Source: Lacrimispora algidixylanolytica (lineage in GTDB: Bacteria; Bacillota; Clostridia; Lachnospirales; Lachnospiraceae). From it: a DNA stretch of 64,000 nt. How positions within the stretch are numbered: the first letter of the stretch is position 1; each line of letters opens with the position of its first letter. Location: contig NZ_MCIA01000031.1 in assembly GCF_003609635.1 (NCBI RefSeq), positions 186,001 through 250,000 of the forward strand, read 5' to 3'. Shown here piece by piece: positions 18,259-26,581 of this stretch. Both the position numbers and the translations under genes were made by a program. The notes under the pieces are model-generated. The model was not told the DNA's origin. It saw only the letters and a list, made by a program, of their open reading frames with translations, and searched no databases.

Positions 18259-19163
18259 AAACGTTACGTAAGCGGTTTGTTCTATTTAGTGTTATGATGA
18301 TTAGTATCATACTATTAATTCTGGGATTGTTAACTTATATGGGTCCAGCCAGTTATGTGAGTTCTGGTAGATTTATCTGGACAATTTCATTGGCAATCGG
18401 TATGGTTTTTGCAGGAAGTTGGCTGTTGTCAAAAGCGGCGATTCGTCCCATTAAAGCAGCATGGCAGAAGCAGCTTGATTTCACCGCCGATGCTTCTCAC
18501 GAACTGCGCACCCCCATCGCCGTGATCCGGACAACTTTAGAGCTATTGATGGATAGCCCAGAGGAAACCATAGGGAGTCAAATGAAATGGCTGAAAAATA
18601 TGGAAGCTGAAAATCTACGACTGGCTAAGCTAGTAGATGATCTACTCACTTTATCCAAGGCGGATACTAACCAGCAAACACTTGAAACCAAAACATTCCT
18701 TCTTAATGATGTGATTACAAATGCTCTTCTTCTCTTTGAGCCCATAGCCACCAGGAAAAATATTGTTCTTGAAGTCTGTATTAATGATAATATCAATTTT
18801 CATGGGGATAAAAAGCGAATGGAACAGCTTATGGTCATCCTTATGGAAAATGCTCTAAACTACTCAGACGGTCCTGGCACAATTAAATTATCCATCACAC
18901 AAATCAAAACAAAATATAAACTAATGCTTACAGATACCGGAGTTGGAATAGAAAAAGAGCATTTAGACAAGATTTTTGATCGTTTTTATCGCATTAATCA
19001 AACAAGAAAAAGGAATCCAGACGGTTCTGGCTTGGGCCTGTCTATTGCAAAATGGATTGTGCAGGAGCATGGGGGCACTATTGAGGTTGCAAGTACACCT
19101 GGCATTGGAACGACTTTTACAATTGTCTTACCAGTTAATAAGTGTCTGGAACTTTCGTCGTGA
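18252..19163 (+). CDS. Sensor histidine kinase lacking an extracellular sensor domain
   Basis: 303 residues. Two membrane helices (about 10-30 and 42-60) are joined by a loop of only about 12 residues, so there is no extracellular sensing domain and no clear HAMP. The phosphorylated His is His83 (ASHELRTP). The ATPase boxes are MENALNYS, DTGVGI and GSGLGLSI. Its start overlaps the response regulator gene. Kinases with such short loops often sense events inside the membrane or act through a partner protein. Confidence 0.93.
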   Translation: MLKTLRKRFVLFSVMMISIILLILGLLTYMGPASYVSSGRFIWTISLAIGMVFAGSWLLSKAAIRPIKAAWQKQLDFTADASHELRTPIAVIRTTLELLMDSPEETIGSQMKWLKNMEAENLRLAKLVDDLLTLSKADTNQQTLETKTFLLNDVITNALLLFEPIATRKNIVLEVCINDNINFHGDKKRMEQLMVILMENALNYSDGPGTIKLSITQIKTKYKLMLTDTGVGIEKEHLDKIFDRFYRINQTRKRNPDGSGLGLSIAKWIVQEHGGTIEVASTPGIGTTFTIVLPVNKCLELSS

Positions 19164-19165
19164 AA

Positions 19166-19753
19166 TTAACTAACCGATTTATGAGCTTCTTCAAGAACCA
19201 ACGCTGAGCCAAAATTCTTTAATGACATGCACAAATCTTCTCTTTCATCAATTGCTCCGCTTCGCAAATCAGTAACAACAGGTACCTCTCTTACATCAAA
19301 TTCAAGAATTTCAAACATGTGATTGGTATAATCCATATATGGTTTAAAGAGACTAGCATCTGGATTTCCCTGATTAAACGAAAGAACCAGTTTTTGCTTT
19401 GTGACAACCTCTTTAAAAAATGGTGAGAATTTAGGTGAGAACCTAGCAAATAAACGATCGGTAAATATCTTCCCTTGTGCACTCATCTGTCCCATGTAGA
19501 TAGGTAAGCCTAAAACAATGGCATCGGCATGTTCCATCTCTTCGTAAATCTTCTGCATATCGTCTTTAATTACACAGCCCTCTGCACCTTTGTGGCAGGC
19601 CATACACCCCCTGCATGGATTTATATTGAGATCACTGAAATGAAAGGATTGGGTTTTGGCTCCCTGATCCTTTGCTCCCTCAAGTAATTTATTTACAATA
19701 AATGCAGTATTTCCTTCTTTTCTCTGACTTGCGATAATACCAATGATATTCAT
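19166..19753 (-). CDS. Iron-sulfur flavoprotein / flavodoxin family protein
   Basis: About 195 residues. IIGIIASQRKEGNT is the flavin-phosphate loop, and the cysteine cluster C-x2-C-x2-C-x6-C (NPCRGCMACHKGAEGC) at about 45-60 indicates an iron-sulfur cluster of the Isf type. The frame opens at 19813, but AGGAGG precedes the ATG at 19753. Its stop lies 3 bases from the stop of the convergent kinase gene. The MarR gene upstream on the same strand has its own terminator and may control this gene. Confidence 0.87.
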   Translation of the reverse strand: MNIIGIIASQRKEGNTAFIVNKLLEGAKDQGAKTQSFHFSDLNINPCRGCMACHKGAEGCVIKDDMQKIYEEMEHADAIVLGLPIYMGQMSAQGKIFTDRLFARFSPKFSPFFKEVVTKQKLVLSFNQGNPDASLFKPYMDYTNHMFEILEFDVREVPVVTDLRSGAIDEREDLCMSLKNFGSALVLEEAHKSVS

Positions 19754-19789
19754 AGATTTTCCTCCTATTATTATTGTTGAGCTACGATT

Positions 19790-19847
19790 GGCTTTTTGTG
19801 TCCCTGGACTCATTTTATGATACTGCTTTTTTGTGTCCTTGTCAACA
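19790..19847 (-). promoter_or_regulatory. Promoter of the iron-sulfur flavoprotein with direct repeats
   Basis: On the minus strand, TTGACA (19840-19845) and TATCAT (19817-19822) have a 17-base spacer. Two direct copies of GGACACAAAAA-GC occur: one between the promoter boxes, one about 33 bases downstream (about 19790-19803). They may bind a regulator, perhaps the adjacent MarR protein. Confidence 0.5.
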
Positions 19848-19860
19848 ATAAATCAGAAAT

Positions 19861-19897
19861 AAAAAATGCAGCCCAATCTAATATCAATTTGAGCTGC
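19861..19897 (-). terminator. Terminator of the MarR gene
   Basis: Hairpin GCAGCCCAA (19868-19876) / TTTGAGCTGC (19888-19897) with minor mismatch, followed on the minus strand by TTTTTT. Confidence 0.6.
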
Positions 19898-19983
19898 CTG
19901 CTTATTCTATTCTCTTTTTGGGTAATACGTATATAATTGAGTGACATCTAAAAGCCATCACAACAGAAAGACTCTTGATGTAA

Positions 19984-20472
19984 TCATAAATTATCACGCC
20001 ATCCAGAAGTAACATCCACGTCAAGTTTTTTAATTTCTGAATCCAGATGTTTATTAAACTTTTCGGTAAAGCAAAGCATACTGTTATATTGTTCCTCTGT
20101 TATCTGCTCAAATACAGCCTTATCCCGTTCTTGGTACTCTTTATGCAGTTCTTCATGCACTTCATATACACCATGGCCTTGCTTCGTAAGCTTAAAATAT
20201 ATTTCTTTTTTATTTTCAGGCTTCTGATAGCTTTCAATAAGACCTTTTTCTATGAGTTTCTTCGTCAGTTTACTAATCGCACTCCTCGTCATATAAAATG
20301 ACTCTGCAAGTTTTGTCACATTGGAATCTTCATTTTCCTCAATGAATTCAATGCAATGTACTTCTGAAGGGTTATATCCTTTAAGCCTGTTCTTCAATTT
20401 ATATCCATCAAGCCACATTTTCTTATTAAATAGTTCCCAGAGTTCCGTCATAACCTGCTCTTCTTTATTCAT
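19984..20472 (-). CDS. MarR family transcriptional regulator
   Basis: About 162 residues: a winged helix with SNVTKLAESFYMTRSAISKLTKKL and the wing EKGLIESYQKPENKKEIYF. The frame opens at 20487, but GGAGG is 8 bases before the ATG at 20472 (MNKEEQVMTE). It lies upstream of, and in the same direction as, the iron-sulfur flavoprotein gene. The ligand is unknown. Confidence 0.88.
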   Translation of the reverse strand: MNKEEQVMTELWELFNKKMWLDGYKLKNRLKGYNPSEVHCIEFIEENEDSNVTKLAESFYMTRSAISKLTKKLIEKGLIESYQKPENKKEIYFKLTKQGHGVYEVHEELHKEYQERDKAVFEQITEEQYNSMLCFTEKFNKHLDSEIKKLDVDVTSGWRDNL

Positions 20473-20759
20473 AATATATCCCTCCACTTACCTACATAAT
20501 AGCCATTATAATATGGTTTTGTATATTATTCAACAATTTACGTTTGTTGATGTTTCAATTGTAAGGACAATTACTTAAAGGTACATATGATATAAGCCAT
20601 GTGCAATTCTTATTATTTAAGGACAATATATTGAATAAATCTGAGCAGGTAATTCGGAATTAAAATAATATTAGATCTGCTTCATTTTTCTATTTTGAAT
20701 TTATATTTTAATATACCACTTTTATCTTACTAAATACCTCATTATCTTTTTCATAAATA

Positions 20760-20818
20760 ATGCGCGTGAAGAATGGGCTGTATTACCAGTCATATTTATC
20801 ACACGCAATTTTTTTGTT
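20760..20818. terminator. Terminator-like hairpin
   Basis: Arms TGCGCGTG (about 20760-20767) and CACACGCA (about 20801-20808), with one mismatch and a long loop, followed on the plus strand by a run of T. On the minus strand it lies after the short coding fragment ending at 20830. It could act in either direction. Confidence 0.4.
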
Positions 20819-20829
20819 CAGATAAAAAT

Positions 20830-20945
20830 TTATTTTAACCTAGAATTCACTTCGTTTACAGAAGCAATCCTTGCTCCATCAGCATCTGTTATTTCAGGCT
20901 TTTTCTTATCAGCTTCTTTGCTTTCGTTTGCTAAATTAATTACTT
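20830..20945 (-). pseudogene. C-terminal gene fragment, unidentified
   Basis: About 37 codons on the minus strand (NLANESKEADKKKPEITD..., ending EVNSRLK) are open to a stop at 20830-20832. There is no start codon, and an in-frame stop lies at the edge of the structured element at about 20945. It looks like the tail of a gene cut by that element. The family is not recognised. Confidence 0.3.
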
Positions 20946-21320
20946 AATGGGACGCCCTTTGGGATATCTCTTCGCCCGGGCATCAGGGAACTACAGACGA
21001 GCCGCTTATGCGGTCACGACGCGATATCAATACTACCGGTATCACTATCCCTTCTGCTTGCAATTCGAAGGTTTATGGTGCTCCAGCCACTGAGCTCCAT
21101 AACATGAGTTATTATCCTCTCACAGCATTCGACTTCAACGCCAACACTACGGTGGCGCTTAACAAACGTCCATGGACGCTTGTACCCTTTTACCAGGCTT
21201 GTGCCCTGTACCTCGTTCTCCATCTCTCGATCCCTCGAACTACTAATATGATAACAGTGGTCTTAAACCCTCGAGGCAAATATCCTGAAATTTTACTCCT
21301 TTAAAGATTTTTCTTTAGGT
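20945..21320 (-). ncRNA. Large structured RNA candidate, possibly HEARO/omega-RNA-like
   Basis: A GC-richer block of about 370 bases packed with hairpins. CCGC/GCGG are at 21002-21013, TTATGG-GCTC with GAGC-CCATAA at 21073-21102, CGCCA/TGGCG at 21139-21157 and a 22-base near-palindrome at 21162-21183. Longer pairings join 20951-20957 with 20978-20984, 20961-20966 with 21046-21051, and 21226-21230 with 21271-21275. In two stems the only imperfect pair is G-U on the minus strand but A-C on the plus strand, which points to a minus-strand RNA. The size and look recall HEARO (IscB omega) RNAs, but no IscB gene is adjacent. The class is a guess. The 69-residue frame inside it is not credible as a protein. 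Confidence 0.45.
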
Positions 21321-21345
21321 TGCATGATTTCTGCAAATCTGTAGT

Positions 21346-21394
21346 TGCTATTCAGTTGTCAACGATCTCATCAACTGTTGATAGCAATATATTA
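21346..21394 (-). other. Hairpin downstream of the restriction gene
   Basis: Imperfect inverted repeat with arms TTGCTAT and ATAGCAA and inner GTTG/CAAC, about 80 bases after the endonuclease stop codon. There is no T-run, so a terminator role is uncertain. Confidence 0.35.
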
Positions 21395-21471
21395 GCAGAT
21401 TATTTTCTTTAATAGTAACTGGGATGGTGTATTTTCGTGAAAAGGCACCATAATTTGGCGTATTTGATAAA

Positions 21472-22644
21472 CTATAAATTTTGTAGTTCCTTTACATACC
21501 TTACAAATCTTGAAATCGTCCAAATTCTGTCCTGCCTATCTTTTGGATAACATGAAATATATTGCTTTGGAACAACCAGTATGACTTGTTCTTCTTGCAT
21601 TTCATCCATTTGTGCAGGTGAAATCCCTTGCTGTAAGGTACATAAGAATTTATCTTTGTCTCTAAGTCTGTTTGCCTCATTTAAAACCTGTCTCCATCGA
21701 TCCTTACACGTAGTTTTTGCAGCTAACGATACTAATTTTTCTGTAGAAAATTTCATATCCTGATAAGCTTCTTGAGAAGGAAATACAAAGTCTGGCTTTT
21801 TATTCCCCTCAGTCACAGCTTGAGAAGAATATCTTATTTCATTTGCATCGAAAATAGCCTCTAAATGATGTTCCAAACTTTTTCCAGCTCTACTTTTCCT
21901 CCTGTTTAATACAGTATTAGCCAACTTAACAAAGTCTTCTACCGAAGAAAAACCTGCATTTACAACACTTCCATACCTACTCTGTTCAATTGCTCTAAAC
22001 AAAGAATACTCCACATTCATCCATTCAATAATTTTCTTGTCGGGGTTTGAACATAGATATTCTATATGATTATATACTTCATTAGCTATTGATTGTGCGG
22101 CCTTTGACATTGCTCCAGTTTCTGGAAATTCCACGTTTAGTCCTTTAATATAATTATATATTTCCAAACTTTCTTTTCTATCTTGTTGAATACTCCCAAC
22201 TCCAAATAGACAGTTTGTCTCTGTTGAACTAATTCCAAACGTTTCAAGAAACTCTTCAATATCTTCTTCCATTTCAAGAATATACCCAGAAAACTCATCC
22301 TCTGACTGTTTAGTAAAAACAAATAAAGCTCCGGTTTGTTCAGGTCTTAATAATGGAAATTTTCTCCCAAACTTCGTTATTCGAAGTTCTTTTTTACTGC
22401 TGTAATATGTAAATGTACTCTCAGTATAAAAATCATTATGCCAAAAAATTTTTACATCTCGCTTCAAAATCCCATCCAATGGAATTTTCTCAGAAAACAT
22501 AATACTTTTTGCAGATGCCGAAACAAGAATACCGCTCTGATGACCTCCTGTAGCACCTGTATCATTTGCAGATAGAAACTTACAAAAAGCAGTACCACTA
22601 CTTTCAACCGACTCAATTGCATCTTTTAATATTTCAGAAATCAT
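21472..22644 (-). CDS. Type II restriction endonuclease, EcoRII-like
   Basis: 390 residues, close to the length of EcoRII. The N-terminal part has NDTGATGGHQSGI (27-39), resembling the EcoRII effector DNA-binding domain. The C-terminal catalytic domain has SRAGKSLEHHLEAIF (251-265), the PD at 284-285 and the K-x3-K-D-R-W block at 310-317. By family this predicts cleavage at a CC(W)GG-like site, possibly needing two sites. Its ATG shares one base with the TGA of the methyltransferase gene (TGATG), so translation is coupled. The exact recognition sequence is inference. Confidence 0.85.
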   Translation of the reverse strand: MISEILKDAIESVESSGTAFCKFLSANDTGATGGHQSGILVSASAKSIMFSEKIPLDGILKRDVKIFWHNDFYTESTFTYYSSKKELRITKFGRKFPLLRPEQTGALFVFTKQSEDEFSGYILEMEEDIEEFLETFGISSTETNCLFGVGSIQQDRKESLEIYNYIKGLNVEFPETGAMSKAAQSIANEVYNHIEYLCSNPDKKIIEWMNVEYSLFRAIEQSRYGSVVNAGFSSVEDFVKLANTVLNRRKSRAGKSLEHHLEAIFDANEIRYSSQAVTEGNKKPDFVFPSQEAYQDMKFSTEKLVSLAAKTTCKDRWRQVLNEANRLRDKDKFLCTLQQGISPAQMDEMQEEQVILVVPKQYISCYPKDRQDRIWTISRFVRYVKELQNL

Positions 22645-23786
22645 CAGATCACCTTTCTACCCTCTTCTGGCTCATTTTCTAGACTCTTGATTTCATTTAT
22701 TATAAGCTTTGCTACATTAGCAATCAACGGAACTACTACCGAATTACCAAATTGTCTATAAGCCTGCGTATCTGATACTGGGATTAAAAATGTTTCTGGA
22801 AATCCCTGAAGTCTTGCACTCTCTCTAGGCGTTAATCGTCTTGGGTTTTTCCCTCTTTGAGCTATCAATATTTCCGAACCATCTTTATGATATCTTGCAC
22901 TAATTGTTCTTGATACTCCATCTAAAGGTGCAATTCCATATCCAAAACCGTTTCCTGCTGCTTTGTGTTTTGCTGCATAATTTTGCAAGTATACCCATAG
23001 CTTATCTGATAGTGTATATTTTTCATCCACCTTCTTTTCAAGAATATCTTTCATTACTGGTTTAGGCTGTATTGGAGAAAGATCAAATTTGTAATCAATA
23101 TTATTTCCATAACGTTCCATATCAAATCCAACTATAATAATTCGTTCTCTATGCTGTGGAACAAAACTTTGTCCATCTAATACCGCATAAAAAATTTTAT
23201 AATTTAATTCCTCTAATGATTCTTCAATTGTTTTAAAAGTTCTTCCTTTATCATGACTTTTAAGATTCTTCACATTCTCTAACATAAATGCCTTTGGACG
23301 CTTTTCCTTTAATATTCTACAAACATCAAAAAACAATGTCCCTTGAGTTTTATCTTGAAACCCTGTTTTTTTACCCATACTTACTTTTTTTGAAACACCT
23401 GCAATTGAAAACGGCTGACAAGGGAAACCTGCCACCAAAATATCATGATCTGGAATCTCCTTTGCGTCAACTTGAGTAATGTCTCCTTCTGGTTGTTCTC
23501 CAAAATTAGCATAATACGTTTGTTGACTATATTTATTCCATTCGCTAGAATAAACGCATTTTCCGCCTACTTGTTCATATGCAAGTCTCATTCCTCCAAT
23601 TCCTGCAAACAAATCAATGAAGGTAAAACAAGGATCACTATTTTCATTTTGCTTCTTTTTTTTATCTGTTATGTAATATGCAACTGCCTCTCTAACACAT
23701 TCCTGCATAGATTGGTCAGATTCTGAAGAATATGAATTTAGTTTTTCATATAACACATCATCTACTCTTAAATGCATTTGTTTCAT
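22644..23786 (-). CDS. DNA (cytosine-5-)-methyltransferase with N-terminal RHH-like extension
   Basis: About 380 residues. The C5 methyltransferase motifs are in order: [11 protein letters not shown] (56-65), IV with catalytic Cys123 (GFPCQPFS), [24 protein letters not shown], and [11 protein letters not shown] near the end. The first 45 residues ([17 protein letters not shown]...) look like a ribbon-helix-helix domain, unusual for this family and a possible autoregulator. I choose the ATG at 23786, with AGAGGTG upstream, over the GTG at 23795. It precedes and overlaps the EcoRII-like nuclease gene, so the methylase is made first. Confidence 0.92.
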   Translation of the reverse strand: MKQMHLRVDDVLYEKLNSYSSESDQSMQECVREAVAYYITDKKKKQNENSDPCFTFIDLFAGIGGMRLAYEQVGGKCVYSSEWNKYSQQTYYANFGEQPEGDITQVDAKEIPDHDILVAGFPCQPFSIAGVSKKVSMGKKTGFQDKTQGTLFFDVCRILKEKRPKAFMLENVKNLKSHDKGRTFKTIEESLEELNYKIFYAVLDGQSFVPQHRERIIIVGFDMERYGNNIDYKFDLSPIQPKPVMKDILEKKVDEKYTLSDKLWVYLQNYAAKHKAAGNGFGYGIAPLDGVSRTISARYHKDGSEILIAQRGKNPRRLTPRESARLQGFPETFLIPVSDTQAYRQFGNSVVVPLIANVAKLIINEIKSLENEPEEGRKVI

Positions 23787-23931
23787 CTTAATCACCTCTG
23801 GGAATTATTATGTACCACTTCTTTCCCATTCATTATACATTAAGATATAAAAAAATGCAATCGCAACATCAGAACATTTGTTCTAAAATTTCAATTGCCC
23901 TTATTTGTCTATATCTATTCATATTTTGATT

Positions 23932-24110
23932 TTATTTCATTAAAAAAGTAGCTAGGAGTGACGTTATATTTTGCAGATGCCTATTCTTCGTGGCGACAGG
24001 AAAGCAATGAAAACGTAATTTGATCACTGCGTGAATTTTATCCCAGGAAAACGAATCTGGCTCTGATTCACCAAAAGGAATTAGTGCACAAACTGAAATA
24101 TCATCAATTC
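23932..24110 (-). pseudogene. Coding fragment upstream of the R-M genes, unidentified
   Basis: The minus strand is open for about 58 codons (VRKRIDDISVCALIPFGE..., later DKIHAVIKLRFHC) to a stop at 23932-23934. There is no good start codon, and an in-frame TGA lies just upstream. The composition is protein-like, so it may be the tail of a decayed gene. I cannot assign a family. The rest of the gap 23787-24375 holds only the R-M promoter area and the lysS terminator. Confidence 0.3.
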
Positions 24111-24229
24111 TCTTTCTAACATGTGATTTACTTCACACAAATTAAAGCAAATAAGAACACTGTAATAATCGTAACATCAGCTAGCAAAACGTTCAAGCCT
24201 ACAACTAACTCCTAAAAGTGAAAAATAAA

Positions 24230-24284
24230 AATAAGCCCTTACTACTTATATATTACTGTAGAAAGGGCTCTTATTTATAAAATA
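24230..24284 (-). terminator. Terminator of lysS
   Basis: Arms around AATAAGCCCTT and AAGGGCTCTTATT with a two-base bulge, followed on the minus strand by T-rich sequence (TTATTTTTATTTTTC). It lies 90 bases after the lysS stop. Confidence 0.65.
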
Positions 24285-24375
24285 AATTCTATTGAGATAA
24301 AATAGTATTAAAAAAACTATTTACATGATTCCAAAACCTCAAGTTTTTCTTTATTTACGGAATTTACCAGCTATA

Positions 24376-25881
24376 TTACTTTTCCAGTGTCTTCATCGTC
24401 GGGAACAACAAAACATCCCTAATTGCATAAGAATCCGTAAGCAACATTACAAAACGGTCAATACCAATACCAATACCACCAGTAGGTGGCATACCAATCA
24501 TCAGCGCATTGATAAAGTCATCATCCATGGAATTAGCCTCGTCATCTCCAGCTGCAAGAAGTGCTTCCTGTGCCTTGAAACGCTCAATCTGATCCAAAGG
24601 ATCATTAAGCTCTGAATAAGCATTTGCCATCTCACGCTTTGTAATAAACAACTCAAAACGCTCGGTGTACTCTGGGTCTTCTGGTTTTTTCTTAGTCAAT
24701 GGGGAAATCTCCACTGGGTGATCAATGATAAAGGTAGGCTGAACCAGATGCTCTTCTACAAACTCTTCAAAAAGAAGACTTAAAATATCACCCTTCTTAT
24801 GACGAGCTTCGTAAGATACATGGTGCTTATCAGCCAATGCCTTTGCCTCTTCATCAGTATGAACCTCTGTAAAATCAATGCCTTTGTACTTCTTAAGTGC
24901 ATCCACCATAGAAATTCTTTCAAAAGGCTTAGATAAATCAATTTCCACACCATCGTAAGAAACAACAGCAGTTCCAAGAACCTTTAATGCTACGGAACGG
25001 AAAAGACCTTCGACCAAATCCATCATACCATGGTAATCGGTATATGCTTGGTATAATTCCATCAATGTAAATTCTGGATTATGGCGTGTATCTACACCCT
25101 CGTTACGGAATACTCGTCCGATTTCATAAACTCGTTCTAAACCACCTACGATAAGACGCTTTAGATAAAGCTCAAGAGAAATACGAAGCTTTACATCCTC
25201 ATCAAGAGCGTTATAGTGGGTTTCAAATGGTCTAGCTGCAGCACCGCCAGCATTGGCTACCAGCATTGGTGTCTCAACTTCCATAAAGCCCTGATCATCT
25301 AGATGGTTACGGATCTCTTTGATAATCTGTGATCTCTTTACAAAAGTATCTCTAACTTCTGGATTCATAATCAGATCTACATATCTTTGTCTGTAACGAA
25401 TATCAGTATTGGTAAGTCCATGGAACTTTTCAGGAAGAATCTGAAGACTCTTGGTCAACAGATCTACGCTTTCCGCATGGATAGAGATCTCGCCTGTCTT
25501 TGTTGTAAATGCAGTACCTTTAATACCAACGATATCACCGATATCCATCTTTTTAAATTCTTTATATTCCTCTTCACCAATGCTGTCTCTTGCAACATAG
25601 GACTGAATGTTTCCCTTTAAATCCTGAACATTACAAAAAGCGGCCTTTCCCATAACTCTCTTGGACATCATACGTCCTGCAATCGTTACTTCCTTGCCTT
25701 CCCACTGGTCGTATTGCTCTTTGATATCGCTACTATGTGCACTGACATCGTACTTTGTAACCTGAAATGGATCCTTTCCCGCTTCCTGAAGCTCTGCAAG
25801 CTTTTCGCGGCGGACCTTTAATAAATGATTTAGATCTTCTTCTACATTCTGATTTTGGTTCTGATTCTGCTGTTCTGGCAC
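24376..25881 (-). CDS. lysS: Lysyl-tRNA synthetase, class II
   Basis: 501 residues, typical for LysS. The N-terminal OB-fold anticodon domain (about 60-170, including [18 protein letters not shown]) is followed by the class II core. Motif 2 is [16 protein letters not shown] and motif 3 [15 protein letters not shown]. It charges tRNA-Lys. Translation starts at GTG (25881) with AGGAG nine bases upstream. A glutamine/asparagine-rich leader of about 12 residues precedes the conserved part. It follows greA on the same strand, separated by a long perfect stem-loop. Confidence 0.97.
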   Translation of the reverse strand: MPEQQNQNQNQNVEEDLNHLLKVRREKLAELQEAGKDPFQVTKYDVSAHSSDIKEQYDQWEGKEVTIAGRMMSKRVMGKAAFCNVQDLKGNIQSYVARDSIGEEEYKEFKKMDIGDIVGIKGTAFTTKTGEISIHAESVDLLTKSLQILPEKFHGLTNTDIRYRQRYVDLIMNPEVRDTFVKRSQIIKEIRNHLDDQGFMEVETPMLVANAGGAAARPFETHYNALDEDVKLRISLELYLKRLIVGGLERVYEIGRVFRNEGVDTRHNPEFTLMELYQAYTDYHGMMDLVEGLFRSVALKVLGTAVVSYDGVEIDLSKPFERISMVDALKKYKGIDFTEVHTDEEAKALADKHHVSYEARHKKGDILSLLFEEFVEEHLVQPTFIIDHPVEISPLTKKKPEDPEYTERFELFITKREMANAYSELNDPLDQIERFKAQEALLAAGDDEANSMDDDFINALMIGMPPTGGIGIGIDRFVMLLTDSYAIRDVLLFPTMKTLEK

Positions 25882-25947
25882 CTGTTTGTACTCCTTTGTG
25901 AACTATAGTAAAGAATTTCGATTCGCTTAATGGTTCCTTAAACGGCT

Positions 25948-25995
25948 AATTAACTTAGCAAAGTCTGCACTACTTTTGACTTTGCTAAGTTAATT
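25948..25995. other. 18-bp perfect stem-loop between greA and lysS
   Basis: Arms at 25948-25965 and 25978-25995 are perfectly complementary (AATTAACTTAGCAAAGTC and its complement) with a 12-base loop. No T-run follows on the minus strand, so it is a weak terminator at best. It may be an RNA processing or stabilising element that sets the greA to lysS ratio. Confidence 0.6.
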
Positions 25996-25999
25996 ATGC

Positions 26000-26482
26000 C
26001 TATGATACTCTTTGAATTTCTAATACTTTATACTGAATAACACCTGACTGTGTTTCCACTTCCACAACATCTCCTACCTTTTTGCCCATCAATGCCTGGC
26101 CAACCGGAGATTCGTTAGAAATTTTATTCTGAAGGCTATTCGCTTCGGAAGAGCCTACAATCTTAAATTCCATCTCTTCGTCTTCATCAACCTCGTAAAC
26201 CTTAACCTTACAGCCAATGTTAATCTTATCAAGATCAATTTCATCTTCCACAACGACTTCTGCATTTTTGAGTAATTTTTCCAGTTCTTCAATACGCAGC
26301 TCGATGTCTCGTTGTTCATCTTTAGCGGCATCATACTCAGCATTCTCAGATAAGTCGCCTTGCTCTCTGGCTTCCTTGATCTTTTGGGCAACTTCTTTTC
26401 TCTTAACTACCTTTAAGTTCTGAAGTTCCTCTTCGTATCTTTTAAGACCTTCGTAGGTTAAAATATTTTTCTTATCTACCAT
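26000..26482 (-). CDS. greA: Transcription elongation factor GreA
   Basis: 160 residues, the standard length. The N-terminal coiled coil (about 1-75) carries the acidic tip region [12 protein letters not shown] near 41-52, which reaches into the RNA polymerase channel to stimulate transcript cleavage. The C-terminal FKBP-like domain has [18 protein letters not shown]. It lies between dusB and lysS, all on the minus strand, a common Firmicute order. Confidence 0.97.
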   Translation of the reverse strand: MVDKKNILTYEGLKRYEEELQNLKVVKRKEVAQKIKEAREQGDLSENAEYDAAKDEQRDIELRIEELEKLLKNAEVVVEDEIDLDKINIGCKVKVYEVDEDEEMEFKIVGSSEANSLQNKISNESPVGQALMGKKVGDVVEVETQSGVIQYKVLEIQRVS

Positions 26483-26581
26483 GGTTTTTCGATTCCTCCT
26501 GGTTTCTTACTCGCTCATTCGCATTCCAGATATTATAGCGTAAACATCTGGAATTGTCAAGATTCTGCTTGGTTTTACTGG

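Noticed and set aside
20990-21014. GAGCCG...GCGG motif resembling group II intron domain V
   Set aside because: The hairpin lacks the AGC triad pairing and the bulge and tetraloop layout of domain V, and no reverse transcriptase is nearby.
21014-21223. 69-residue minus-strand frame inside the structured element
   Set aside because: The sequence is dominated by hairpin arms, there is no ribosome site, and codon content does not look selected; RNA structure explains it better.
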